Of a stretch of DNA of 64,000 bases, positions 10,285 to 23,671 are shown piece after piece. The DNA comes from Ricinus communis (Eukaryota > Streptophyta > Magnoliopsida > Malpighiales > Euphorbiaceae), in contig NC_063258.1 in NCBI RefSeq assembly GCF_019578655.1, positions 30,446,802 to 30,510,801 of the forward strand. The letters run 5' to 3'. Positions within the stretch are counted from its first letter, which is position 1; every line of letters starts with the position of its first letter. Made by a program: the position numbers and the translations under genes. The notes under the pieces were generated by a model. It ran no database searches. It saw only the letters and a program-made list of their open reading frames with translations, and had not been told where the DNA came from.

Positions 10285-13200
10285 ATGGCTCGATTTTACT
10301 CTTCTGTTACTCTCTTTTTCAATTTCGCCATTATCATAACCACAACATTGATCTCGAACCCTAATTTTGTTATCTCCTCTAATAACGTACACACTTCTTT
10401 CTCAATAATCGATTACGATTCAAATCTCTTCCACCAGGATTATTCCCCCCCGTCGCCACCACCTCCACCGCCGCACGCACCGTCGGTTTCATGCACCGAC
10501 GATCTCGGCGGCATAGGTTCATTAGACACGACATGTCGTATTATATCAGATGTGAATCTTACTCGTGACGTGTATATAGCAGGGAAAGGAAACTTTTATA
10601 TCCATCCCGGTGTGAGTTTTAATTGTCTATCTTTTGGTTGTTCAGTTACTATTAACATTACAGGAAATTTTACTTTATCAATCAATGCATCGATTGTGAC
10701 TAGTAGCTTCGAGCTTGTTGCTTATAATGCGAGTTTTTCAAACAACTCGGTTGTCAATACAACTGGATTGGCTGGTAACCCCCCGCCGCAGACTAGTGGG
10801 ACCCCACAAGGGATTGATGGAGCTGGGGGTGGACATGGAGGGAGAGGTGCTTGTTGTTTAGTTGATGATAAGAAGCTTCCGGAGGATGTTTGGGGAGGTG
10901 ATGCATATTCATGGTCTTCGTTGCAGATTCCAAATAGTTATGGAAGTAGAGGTGGCAGTACTAGTAAGGAAGTGAATTATGGAGGTGGTGGTGGTGGAAA
11001 AGTCAAATTTACAATATCCGAGTATTTGGTTGTGGATGGTGGAATATTGGCTGATGGTGGTGATGGTGGGAGTAAGGGAGGTGGTGGTTCAGGCGGTAGT
11101 ATCTTCATTAAGGCTTATAAAATGTAAGTTTATAATTTCTGACTCATTTGATAGTTCTTGTTATGAGAAAATCTGTTTATCAGGGAAGCTGGTGAAAGTA
11201 ATTTAGTGTATTTATTATTGTTTCTTAATATGAAATAATTTGGAATGTAAAGGTTATGGAAAGATGGTGATGTTAGACTTGCAACTTTAATGTCTTATTG
11301 AGTGGATATGTGTTAAAGCTTTAACTTGCATCAACTTTGGAAAGGAGATTTGAAATTCTTACCATGTGGAATTGTTCTAAAATTTAGACTTGGATGAACT
11401 CTTGCCATGCAATATGACTTGTTATGAATAAGTGATGGGAAATTGAATTATAAATGAGTACGGATGGTTCATCTCGTCTTATACAAGGTTCAAATGTGAG
11501 TCCTTATGATTTGTTACTACCAAGTGATAGGAAATTGAATTGTAAATGAGTAAAGATACTTTGTCTCATCTTACAGAAGGTTAAAGGGTGAGTCTTTTAG
11601 GCTATATCTTATTGTTTGACCTTGTGTTTGATTACTGGAAGCATTCTTCATATTGTCCAGTAATCTTAAATAAACTTGAGAAATGAGGGTGAAAATCCAT
11701 CTTTTTTGTGCACTCATCACCAGAGGAGATGAATGGCAAGTTTTGAAGTATAATTGTTGTAATAACATTGATGAGAATTCAAAAATCACAATATTGAGGA
11801 GTAGAAGACAACTTTTTAGCAGGGAAGAGTGAGTTCCCTTTATGCTATGGTTCATTTATGTATTGTTTCTGTTTCAATAGTTGTAGGGGATCTAGGATAA
11901 TTATGACTATTACATGGCAAGGTTTCTTTTTACACCTATATTTTCTTGTATTATTCATGGCTAACTTTTACTTTTCTCTGATTTAAATCTGAGTTGCTAC
12001 AGAAAACAGAGAAATCGTATTTTTATTTTAAGACAGAGAATCACACCATTATATGTGCGATCTATCATTCTGAATAGGTTAATGCACTAATTTGGCATTA
12101 ATAATCTCTTAAGATTCATTTATTATGCCTACTTCTAAGCTGACCAAAACTTATTCCAACAGCTAAGTCCAAATGTGCATTTAATTCACAATATTTCGTC
12201 CTTGACTGCATCAAGCAGTCTCATGAAGTTCTGGAAATATAACCACTGTGAGGAATGCTTCAATTGTGGTACTAGTAGCCTCACATTTAATATATACTTG
12301 ACTGACAGTGTCTTGTTTCCAGCCATTGGAAATTCCGGTGGGAAAGAAGTTGTGCAATAAAAAGTGTAAATAAGAAAACCATGTGATTTTGTACCTCAAC
12401 TTCCATTTCTTATAATGATATTATAATCATATGGGTCTTAATTTATATCTCTCTCTGTGGAGAACAGGACTGGAAGTGGCAGAATTAGTGCTTGTGGAGG
12501 TAGCGGTTTTGCTGGTGGTGGTGGTGGGAGAGTTTCCGTTGACATTTTCAGTAGGCATGATGACCCCCAAATTTTTGTACATGGTGAGACTCAATATGTT
12601 ATTCTTCTTGCCTAGTTAGCTTTCTAGTTTGGTGACTCTTATGAACAACTAATGTGCCAATTATAAGTTGAGAAATCCCAACTTTTTGTACAAATCTTAT
12701 TTCCTCTTACCTCGTGAGTGGTTTGTTCATCTGTCAACAAAGAAGATGATAAAGATGTAACTAAAAGGAATTTGTTTTCTGGGGTAGTGGATTTCACGCA
12801 TGCAGTAATTACGTTTATTTGCGCTATTTCTAACCAGTTCTTTTCAACTATGTCTTTAACATGATTCTGGAGGTCGATATATTTGCATTTTGGAGTTCAT
12901 AATTTTAAATATGCTATATACTAGCCTTTGCTTTCGTGTAAACTTGGGATTTGGGACAATAAATTGGCTGGTTTCCTAGTTTGCCGAGGCGGGTTTTGAC
13001 TTTGTGTTGGATTATGTTTGATGGCGGTCCCGAGTTCATAAAGAAAAAGGGCTGTGATAAGTTTACAACCAGCATAAATTAGTTACTTTATAAAAAAATT
13101 GATTGGCTCCTATAATTGGTTCTCAGGAGGTTATAATTATGGACCATTTGACCCTTTACTCTCTTTCTTATCTCATTCTCAATATGGCCATACTGATCAT

Positions 13201-16200
13201 CACTATTCATACTGTTGTCATCCTATTCTCCTATTCCTGCAGCTTCTCTCTTAATAAGATGTCCACTATTCCTCTTCCTATTACTGTCTTGAATTTTGCA
13301 ACTTATCCAAAAGCCTTCTGGATCTTTCATCATGCATAAATTCTTTTTTAAGATCCTCACAAATTTTATTGTAGTTCCAGCTCATTGTTTATTTGACAAT
13401 TTGTTGTTCTTTTCCTTCCTTTGGTGTTGTGCCTAAACTAAAATTGAGACATTGGTACTAGCTGGGGTGTGCCTTTATGGAGCACCAAAAGATCCAAGTT
13501 TCATTTCTTTGCCTAAATTGGACTTTTCATTGAGCAAAACCTAAAATGTACAAGCTTGTTATTCAATTTGCAGGAGGCAGTAGTTTTGGCTGTCCAGAAA
13601 ATGCAGGTGCTGCTGGTACTTTATATGATGCTGTTCCCCGGAGCCTTATTGTTAGCAATCACAATATGTCAACAGATACAGAGACACTTCTTTTAGATTT
13701 CCCTTACCAGCCTCTTTGGACAAATGTTTATGTTCGAAATCATGCCAGGGCTACTGTACCTTTGCTTTGGAGCCGTGTCCAGGTTTCTATTATTTAAATT
13801 CTTAATTTGAAAATCCTGCTTTATGTTCTCCTAATTATGTTTCATTCTTCCATGGGTGGCTTATAATATCCTTATTTATTTTTATATTTTATTTTTTGTT
13901 TGCTGGGGGAAGGGTGATTGGGTAGCTCACTTTCTAGAGGAAACATTTTATCTTGAAAAATATGTGAATGGACACAATTTACGCATGTAACATGCCCAGG
14001 TCTGCACCCTAAAAGGTGGAAGTATTGGAGGGGTGAACTTCGCCTCGGCTGGACAGTGTATATATGGTGGCTATTCTAAAAACGTGTGGTTAGATTGTAT
14101 TTGAATTGAGGAATTGGCATATGTTCATATCAACATCAATAAAGAGTAGAACAAGCAGATGTAGTTATAGGATATGTAATGTCTGGCTCCATCTTGTCTT
14201 TTATTTCTTTAAGAAGCATGACCTATATTGTAGTTTCTGATTTCTGGGTGGTTATTGTTTCTATGTAACTTTTCTTCCTAAAATAAGCTTATCCCAGTAT
14301 TTAGTTATGTTTGATATATCATCTTTGAAGCTTTAGTAATATTTTTCTAATTATTCATTCTTCTGAGGTTCTGATGTACCCTTTTTTTGTTAGAGTGGTT
14401 TTGAGAAAATGGTCTTATTAACATATCATTTAGTCGGAGATCTTTTCTCCTGATATATTGCTTCTATTGTTTAGCTATTACTTGTCTACTTTGACCAAAA
14501 TCCTCCTCTTTTTGGGTTTTCATACACGCTAAGTAGTTCTGGATATAATTGCATTTTTAGCTAATCCTGATGCCATGCATAGGTCCAAGGACAGATTAGT
14601 TTGCTGTGCCATGGAGTGCTGAGCTTTGGATTAGCTCATTATGCTTCATCTGAGTTTGAATTATTGGCAGAAGAACTCTTGATGAGTGATTCTGTAATCA
14701 AGGTGAGCAGCAGTTGTCCCATTTCTTGAATGATCCTTACAGTATAGGCTTGATGATTTGCCTTATGCATTTAGGACTCGTGTGATTTGGTAATAGATGT
14801 GTATGATCATTGTGTTTATTACACCTCAGGTATATGGGGCTTTACGCATGACCGTAAAGATTTTCTTAATGTGGAATTCCAAAATGATCGTAGATGGTGG
14901 TGAAGATACAACTGTTACAACTTCTTGGCTTGAGGCTAGTAATCTAATTGTTCTCAAGGTACCATTTTTATTGTTTCTCTCTTCTGTTCTTTATTGTGTT
15001 GCTTATTAAGCATGTGTGTGTAACTTGCTCACTTTCTGGAAAACAGGAGTCATCTGTCATTCAATCTAATGCAAATCTGGGAGTTCATGGACAGGGTTTA
15101 TTGAATTTGTCAGGACCAGGCGATTCAATTGAAGCTCAACGTCTGGTTCTATCACTATTCTACAGCATTCATGTAAGCCAATGTTGTATGATATAATGGC
15201 TTGTATCTTAGTGATGGTTCAGAGGTTTTGTTGCTTATATGTTCTGTAGTAGTTTTAGTCTGCTGTCTATCATAAAATGTGGTAGCATAATGTATATTGG
15301 TTAAAATAGCTTTTAACCCTTATTTGTATGTAAAGGATCTAGGAGGTAAGTAGTTTTAGCTTTCTTTATTTTCCATTAGGATTATTGTGATCTTCATTCT
15401 AGGTTTTTGTTGCCATTTTGCTTTTGCTGCCTGCTTCACTGTGTTGATGAAAAAAATGGGTGAAACCGTTTTATCAATAGTGATATATCATTGCAATTTT
15501 TATTATGTTTTCTTTCTCTATCCATTTTGGAAAGGCTAAACAAAAAATTTGATTATGTTTCAGTGATTTGCTATTTGTTGTTGTTGCATGCAAAAACTTC
15601 ACTCGTGTTCATTATCAAGTTACTTGAGGTGTAATCAAAAGTCTAATTGTATACTATTCATCTTTATAAAACATTCTGATTTTGTCAAATATACTAGTTT
15701 CATGTAACAACTGACAGTCTCCAACTTTTCCCCAAAGTAGTATATGCTATCATTTTATTTTCTTCTGGTAGTTAATATGGTTGTGGAAGGGTTTTGAGTT
15801 TTGACCCGAGGCAGCATAGTGCAAAGGGTTGTGGGTGTCTTTGATTCTGGTAGTTTGATAAGCAGCCTTATGCTATTTTGTTGTTTAGATCCATTCACTA
15901 AATGGAGACTGTTGAATATTTTTTGGTGGATACTCCTGCAGAAGTAGCAAGGTTGTATTTGTTGCCATTCACTATATAGAACCGTAGGTTCTTCTCACAC
16001 TGAAAATACCAAAAATACTAAGAATCCAGATAAGCCTCAAAGCAATGACCATTATAGAGATACAAGATATGAAAATGGCTAAATAGCTCGAACAAATTTA
16101 TGAATTTTTTTGAATAATACAACTCATTTTTGTTAAGATTGCTAATGACAATATAGTTTCCTAACCAATATTGAATGCCAAAGTTCCTTTGATAAATAAG

Positions 16201-19200
16201 AGTTAAGTCAATATTATATCTTAAATCTAGTCCTCAATGACCGCATAAGTTTATTTCTCTTATTAGTATTTTCCTGATTCTGTAGGTTGGACCTGGATCT
16301 GTTTTGCGTGGTCCTCTGCAGAATGCAACTAGTGATGCTGTGTGAGTTAGGTTTTATTGGAGTTCCACTTGTGCTTTACACACACACACACGCACATATA
16401 CACACACTGAAGTGTTGAGATGTGTGTTTTTACTTCTGTAGTACACCAAGGCTTTATTGTGAACTTCAAGATTGCCCTATTGAATTACTTCATCCTCCTG
16501 AAGACTGCAATGTGAACTCATCTTTGTCTTTTACTCTTCAGGTGATCCTTAAACATAAGCTGTGTCTTTTATGCATTCAAATATACTTGTTTCAGTATAA
16601 TTATCTGTTCTGTTTAATTTAGATATGCCGAGTGGAGGATATCACTGTTGAAGGACTTATAAAAGGATCTGTTGTCCATTTCCATCGCGCGAGAACTGTA
16701 TCTGTCCTATCTTCTGGAAGAATTAGTGCATCTGGGATGGGTATATGCCATCAAATTCTTTACGATCAACTTCTCTCTCTCTCTCTCTCTCCCCCTTCCA
16801 CACCAGCAAATGTTTGTTGCTTGTTGACATTTTACTAAAGTCTGGCTTGGATGGTCTGGTGGACACTTAGAATGCATAAAGTCTCATACATGAGTTTGCA
16901 TACTCACAAACTAACATGTTTATGTTTATGCAGGCTGCACAGGTGGTGTTGGTAGAGGTCATGTTCTGGAAAATGGTATTGGCAGTGGTGGCGGCCATGG
17001 TGGCAAAGGTGGGCTTGGATGTTATAATGGTAGCTGTATTGAGGGCGGTATGTCATATGGAAATGTGGAGTTGCCTTGTGAACTGGGTAGCGGAAGTGGA
17101 GATGAAAGCTCAGCCGGTTCAACTGCTGGCGGTGGTATTATAGGTAAACTTATCTTTTATTCTTTTATCCAGTTGACCAAGTAAATTTAGGCTCTATTTT
17201 GGCATCTCTTTTAATTTCATCATCATAGAACTGCCACAAACATACTGTTGTTCAAAATGTTTCTTCTTATACCGTTTGTAGCATTTGAAAAAGGTTATTA
17301 TCTGCTTCATATGCAAGTACAAGTCGGATAGTTAGCATATATTTGTGATATAAATCTGCTTCTATTTTTATTACCATGATAATTAAATGTTTGCCACATT
17401 TTAGTTACCATGGTTTATTTATCTAACTGTATGTCAGTCAGTAACTATTATGTGTCTACTGATAGCTACTTTCACTTGCTTTGATTCTTTGCACTTCTCT
17501 GAGCAGTAATGGGCTCATTGGATCATCCGTTGTCAAGTTTGTCTGTTGAAGGCTCAGTAAGAGCCGACGGAGAAAGTTTTCAACAAACTGTCAAGCTGGG
17601 AAAGCTCACTGTAAAAAATGACACCACTGGAGGTCCTGGGGGTGGTTCTGGAGGAACTATACTTATGTTCTTGCATACATTAGATCTTAGCGAGTCTGCT
17701 GTTCTTTCAAGTGGTGGAGGGTATGGTAGCCAAAACGGGGCTGGTGGAGGAGGTGGTGGAAGGATTCACTTCCATTGGTCAGACATTCCCACTGGAGATG
17801 TATATCAGCCAATTGCTAGTGTTAAAGGAAGCATCCTTTTTGGGTTTGTATCTTGTCTAATTTCTCCTCATACTAGATATTCTAGTTCTCATCTTAATCA
17901 TTGTTTCAAATGTTCTTAATTTCCTACTACTTCATTTATGACTGTTTATTAGAAGTTATAATACTGTAAATCCTTCATATCATTCTCCTTGGTAACTTGG
18001 AAATGCTTTATTTCTTTTAGAGTCTTAATGTGTTCTCCATAGCTATATTGAAGTAGAAGTATTTAGTTTTGATGAATCCCAAAGTCCTGAGGAGATTTGG
18101 ACTTGGACACTTGGATTATCAAATGATTGATTTTGTGAATTTGAGAAATTTAAATCTATAAACTCAAAGGAGGCAAGTATGTCTCGCCTACCTACTTGAG
18201 AGTGCTACATTAGCGTAGTGGATATGCATGAACTGCTAGGCTATCTAAGTTTACTTTGTTATTTCTGGTCTCTTTCCTCAAAATGAAAGTACTGCTTTTC
18301 TGTGATACCTTAGTTTGGTGGTTGCCATTGAGAGATTCTATTAATTTGAATGAGCCTGTTTGAGATACTAGAACCCGGGTAGCCTTTCCTTAACATAGTG
18401 AAATATGTGACATTGCATTGTTTATGGTGAAAGCTATATTATTAGTTGTACCAACCATAGTATTGTAGTTGTTTCCATTACAATCTTTTTTTGCTTCTTA
18501 CAGGGGAGGAACGGGTAGAGATGAGGGTTGTGCTGGAGAAAATGGAACAGTAACTGGAAAAGCTTGCCCAAAAGGGCTATTTGGAGTGTTTTGCGAGGTA
18601 GTCTGTAATTTCATGGTGCAATTTTCTTTAGTTATTTTGAGATATACGCTAGTCATTGGTGACTTTCAACACTTCCATTATTGAATAGGCAGTGGTGAGG
18701 AAAAATCACGGTATTTTATTGTTGAACTGTTAAGATTTCTTTTTCTTTTTTTTTTTGTAATTCTGAAACTATTATGGAAGATGCAGTACAATTCTACATT
18801 TCATTTATCCTTATATTTCGTAACTTTGGCATAAGAAATAGAATAGAAGCTGGATGGGTCCATAAAGTCGCCCAAGGAGCCATGTGACCTTTGCTCTACC
18901 AGGGGGAATTTCCCCTCATAATCTTTGCTCAGGGCCAAATCAACTAGTAAATCTTCTTATCTGTAAAGGAGTTGCTCTCCTGGAGAATTGATCCTGAAGT
19001 TTCAGTGTTAGCAAGCACTTAACCTTGAGACAATGAATAGCAAAGCTAATGGCTAGTTTGGGGACTAAATATTATGATCATTTTGTGGTGATGGTGGATG
19101 ACATTTTTTTTTTCAACAATTTTGTTCATAATTTCTGTTGTGGCTCTTGTTGGAGTTTATATGCTCTCTTTCTTATTATTTATTGGGATCTTCAGGAATG

Positions 19201-22200
19201 CCCAGCTGGTACTTTTAAGAATGTTACTGGGTCCGAGAGATCTCTTTGCCATCCTTGCCCTGCCAATGAGCTTCCCCATCGTGCTGTTTATGTTGCTGTC
19301 CGAGGTATTTTCAGGCAGTTGCCTTAATAGTGATCTTGAGAATAAAGCCTGGTTGCTTGTTCTTGCCAGACCTGTGCACACACTTCACTGTTTCAAACCA
19401 TTAATCTATAGAAGTTGAAAATATTCTAAAGTTACCTTCGTATAGAAGGAAGAGATACTTCGATTAGAAACCTCTGAACTAGTATTTGTATTGGCTGTAT
19501 GGTAGTGATAGTTATCACTGCCTGAATTGACTGAATGCAGTAAATAATATCTCAGAAAAAATAAATTACCTGAGGTGGACAAATAATCTGGCAGTGGGGA
19601 TTATGCACATCAGTTATGCACAAATGATAAATGCAAAGCCAGTTTCGGGCAGGGACTAGCATATACACGTCTTTTTAGTACTGATGTTGAAAGTGTAAGT
19701 AGTTGTAAATAATCATCAATTACTTTGTTCTTTTAACAGGTGGTATTGCTGAAACACCATGTCCTTACAAATGCATCTCAGACAGATTTCACATGCCGCA
19801 TTGTTATACTGCGCTTGAAGAGTTGATTTACACATTTGGTGGGCCATGGTTATTTTGTCTTCTTCTTGTGGCTCTTCTCATCCTCTTAGCCTTGGTGCTT
19901 AGTGTTGCTCGGATGAAATTTGTCGGTGTTGATGAATTGCCAGGCCCAGCTCCCACCCAACATGGCTCTCAAATAGATCATTCATTCCCTTTCTTGGAGT
20001 CACTGAATGAGGTTTTTATTTAGTGTTATTGGCATATTGATTTTTGAATATACTGAAATTATATTTAATACCCAGCTTTGGTAGTCCTTGTACGGTCTTG
20101 TTATCATCTGCTTTCCCTTTTTTTCCTTTCATTATTTTTCATTGGGTGGTTTGTGCTTGTGCATGTATAGTTTGACAATTGAACTTGACTTTTCAGGTTT
20201 TAGAAACAAATAGGGCTGAGGAGTCTCAGAACCACGTGCATAGGATGTATTTTATGGGCCCTAATACTTTTAGCGAACCTTGGCATCTTCCGCACACTCC
20301 TCCTGAACAAATAAAAGAGATAGTGTAAGTTACAAATTTGTTGGTTGGGTTGTTTCTGTCATAGTGGTACATCTTCAGTGTGACTTTAGGGCATATTTGC
20401 TTATTTCTGGTTTCTGCTGTCCAAATTTAGAACATATTTTTTTGGCAAACGAGCTGAGAAAACCAGAAAAGTCATTTTTTATGATTGGCGTAAACTGTAA
20501 AAACCTGTTTTCCGTTTTAAGGAATAAAACCAAACAAATAAAATATTTTATCAAAATAATTTGTCTTACAAACATAAAAATAAAGACCAGAAATCCAGAT
20601 ACAAGGTGATATGAAACAGGCTCTTAAGGTTTCTGATAATATTCTGTTACTGATGTCATTTTATTTGGTCTTGCAGATATGAGAGTGCATATAATTCATT
20701 TGTGGATGAGATTAATGCTATAACTGCTTATCAATGGTGGGAGGGTGCCATGTATAGCATTCTTTCTGCTTTATTATATCCGCTTGCATGGTCTTGGCAG
20801 CAGTGGCGACGGAGAATAAAGTTGCAAAAGTTGCGTGAGTTTGTTCGGTCCGAGTATGATCATGCTTGCTTGCGTTCTTGTCGCTCACGGGCTTTATATG
20901 AAGGGCTTAAGGTTTGTATTATTTAAGCATCTGGTCTGGTTTATTACGTTATTGGATACGTAATAAATGCTCATAGCGTGGTAATCTCTTTTGCTACACA
21001 TTCCTATCATATATGCGCTTGTAATAAATGATGCAGCCTTTGTTAGTGTCATTTATGTCGTAGCTTTCTCTCCTTCTTTTCCTTTTTTGCCTTAAAATTT
21101 TGCTGATGGACACCCTTGTAAAAGGTCAACCATAATCCTGTTTGCTTGGCATGTGTTGATCAACTCCATACATTATTCATCCTCATGCCTAATGACTTGA
21201 ACCAATAGTTTTGAACAGTCTTTGCGAATATCATGAACAATGAATATGTTGATATCTTTTGCTATTTTTGGTGAATTTTTTGTACATTTGTAGTTATGTA
21301 TCTTTATTTTACTGGTTTATACTGCTATGCATTCAGTACCACTTTCTTTGGATCACGTTGCAATCATGTCTCATTTTGCAGTCGGTGTTGGACCATTGTA
21401 TTCACTGTTCACACAATAACAAAGTTCTGTGGGGATGGGATATTTTTAATTGTAGTAATAATGATACTGTTCTTATCGTATAAGATGGTGAGCTATCTTA
21501 TTACATTTCTCTCCACAAATTAAAACCTAATGGAAAAGCATATTATTTTGACATAAATATGGCATTTGAGCTTGAAATTCTTATCCCTTTATTCTAGGTA
21601 GCTGCAACTCCTGACTTAATGCTTGCATATCTGGATTTCTTCCTTGGTGGAGATGAAAAGAGAACAGATCTTCCTCCCCGCCTGCATCAGAGGTTTCCAA
21701 TGTCTATAATTTTTGGAGGTGATGGAAGTTACATGGCTCCTTTTTCAATTCAAAGTGATAATATTCTCACAAGCCTTATGAGCCAGGTTGTTATCTGAAT
21801 TCTAGGAAGTCAAGTAAAGTTTGTTTTATTAAAGATTTGGGAAAATGTTCCTGTCCCTTCACCAATATTTCTGTGTTGTGGTTCCATATTCATCTAATCG
21901 TTCTTCCGGCTTGTAGACGGTCCCACCTACCACTTGGTACCGTATGGTGGCTGGTTTGAATGCACAACTTCGCCTGGTTCGCCGTGGGCGTCTACGAGTA
22001 ACATTCCGATCTGTTATTAAATGGCTTGAAACTCATGCCAATCCTGCATTAAGAATCCATGGGATTCGTGTTGATCTTGCATGGTTTCAGGCCACAGCTT
22101 GTGGTTATTGCCAGTATGGGCTCTTGGTTTATGCTATTGAAGAAGAAACTGGTGAAAGTATAGATGGTGGTAAACAAACTCTTCAAGAGTCACGGTAATA

Positions 22201-23671
22201 GATAGTTTTTTATGTGTAATTTAGTACAAGTGCCATCTGATCTGATTAATCTGTATGTCTCTGTCGTCGTAATCAGTAGTAATACAAGCACCATGGTAAA
22301 TTGCAATAAAAATGTATAAATACTCTGGTGTGGTGTGTATTGGGAAATGTTGGTTACATCTTATGTATCAAAATTTTCAAGTTTCTCACTACCATACCAC
22401 ATTAGGACATATGGTATGGATGGTGCAGATTTAGGATAAAAATGAAACTTAAGCACCTGTGTGGATAGGCACAAGCACATTACATGGTTATATAATGGAG
22501 GTAGTGTGTATAACATTGACCTTTGTGGTTTGATTTGAGCTGAAGCCGGTGAAGTAAATAGATAAACTGCATGCTGATTTATACTTGAGATACCTATATG
22601 CATCTATGGACACAAACATTTGATGTTGAATGGAATTTGACATAGTTTTCCTCTAATGTTGTGTTTAACAGTATACATAGTACTCACGGAGGAAACCCAT
22701 CTGGTCCACTAGGAGTTGATGCAATCTCAAGCCTAGTTCCCAGAAGCAGTGAGAATTACACAAGGCGGAAAAAGAGTTATTGGGGGAGTATAGATACTAA
22801 CAACTTACAAATGCTTGAAGAGAAGAGAGATATATTTTGCCTTCTCTCTTTTATAATTCACAATACTAAACCTGTTGGCCACCAGGTAGCGCCCAAATAG
22901 ATTCTAAGTATAAAAGCAATTTAACATTTTTGTTTCTGTATCTCACGTGTATCATATTCTTGTTGTAGGATCTTGTTGGTTTGGTCATCTCAATGCTACT
23001 TCTAGGAGATTTTAGCTTAGTGTTGCTTACTTTGCTCCAATTGTATTCCATTTCATTGGTGGACGTCCTTCTGGTTTTGCTTATTTTACCTCTTGGTATT
23101 CTTCTGCCATTTCCTGCCGGAATCAATGCCTTGTTCAGTCATGGACCTAGGCGTTCTGCTGGTCTTGCACGTATCTATGCTTTGTGGAACGTTATGTCCT
23201 TGATTAATGTTGTAAGTTGTCATTTTATCCTTTTAAACATGCATTCTATCACGAGTAAATAAAGTGTATTTCTGTACTTGGATGGCTGAAAAACTGATCT
23301 GCTTATCATCTTCCTTTAATGAGTATGTCCCCCTTTAACCCTTTCCCATGGTCTTTTCCAGGTTGTTGCTTTTGTTTGTGGATATGTTCACTATCACAGT
23401 CAATCGTCCTCAAGTAAGAAGTTCCCATTTCAGCCATGGAATATTAGCATGTGAGTTTTCCAGGAATTCTGTTTATTGATAAGTTGAAGTGTTGGAAATC
23501 CTAATATAGCAATTCTGGTGCAGGGATGAAAGTGAATGGTGGATATTTCCGGCTGGACTAGTTCTTTGTAAGATCTTACAATCTCAACTTGTTAATTGGC
23601 ATGTTGCAAATTTGGAGATTCAAGACAGGTCACTGTACAGTAGCGATTTTGAGCTCTTCTGGCAGTCATGA
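10285..23671 (+). CDS. Large glycine-rich transmembrane protein (At4g32920/At5g11700-like)
   Basis: Twenty-two coding exons close in phase to 1452 residues: 10285-11123, 12468-12583, 13574-13782, 14583-14702, 14830-14958, 15047-15172, 16286-16341, 16442-16541, 16623-16740, 16934-17143, 17507-17843, 18504-18597, 19196-19304, 19740-20011, 20197-20324, 20677-20911, 21598-21786, 21917-22194, 22672-22885, 22969-23211, 23362-23450, 23524-23671. The N-terminus looks like a signal peptide (about 1-30), followed by a PPSPPPPPP run. The ectodomain has many N-glycosylation sites and repeated Gly blocks (about 180-340, 605-680, 745-765). A Cys-rich ECPAGTF...CHPC motif (about 819-840) resembles the ephrin-receptor/GCC2 module. 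Membrane segments lie near 890-912, 1294-1350 and 1366-1385. The family is plant-wide and often auto-named 'ephrin type-B receptor', but no kinase domain is visible. Role unknown; a cell-surface or wall-facing function is inference. Confidence 0.88.
11431..11598 (+). repeat. Tandem direct repeat in intron 1 of the glycine-rich gene
   Basis: Two units of about 75 bp begin at 11431 and 11523 (period 92). Both contain GGAAATTGAATT, TAAATGAGTA and a GTGAGTC end, with scattered mismatches. No coding content. Confidence 0.65.
16378..16407 (+). repeat. (CA)n-type microsatellite in intron 7 of the glycine-rich gene
   Basis: An imperfect CA repeat interrupted by CG and TATA lies within the 100-bp intron 16342-16441. 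Confidence 0.75.
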
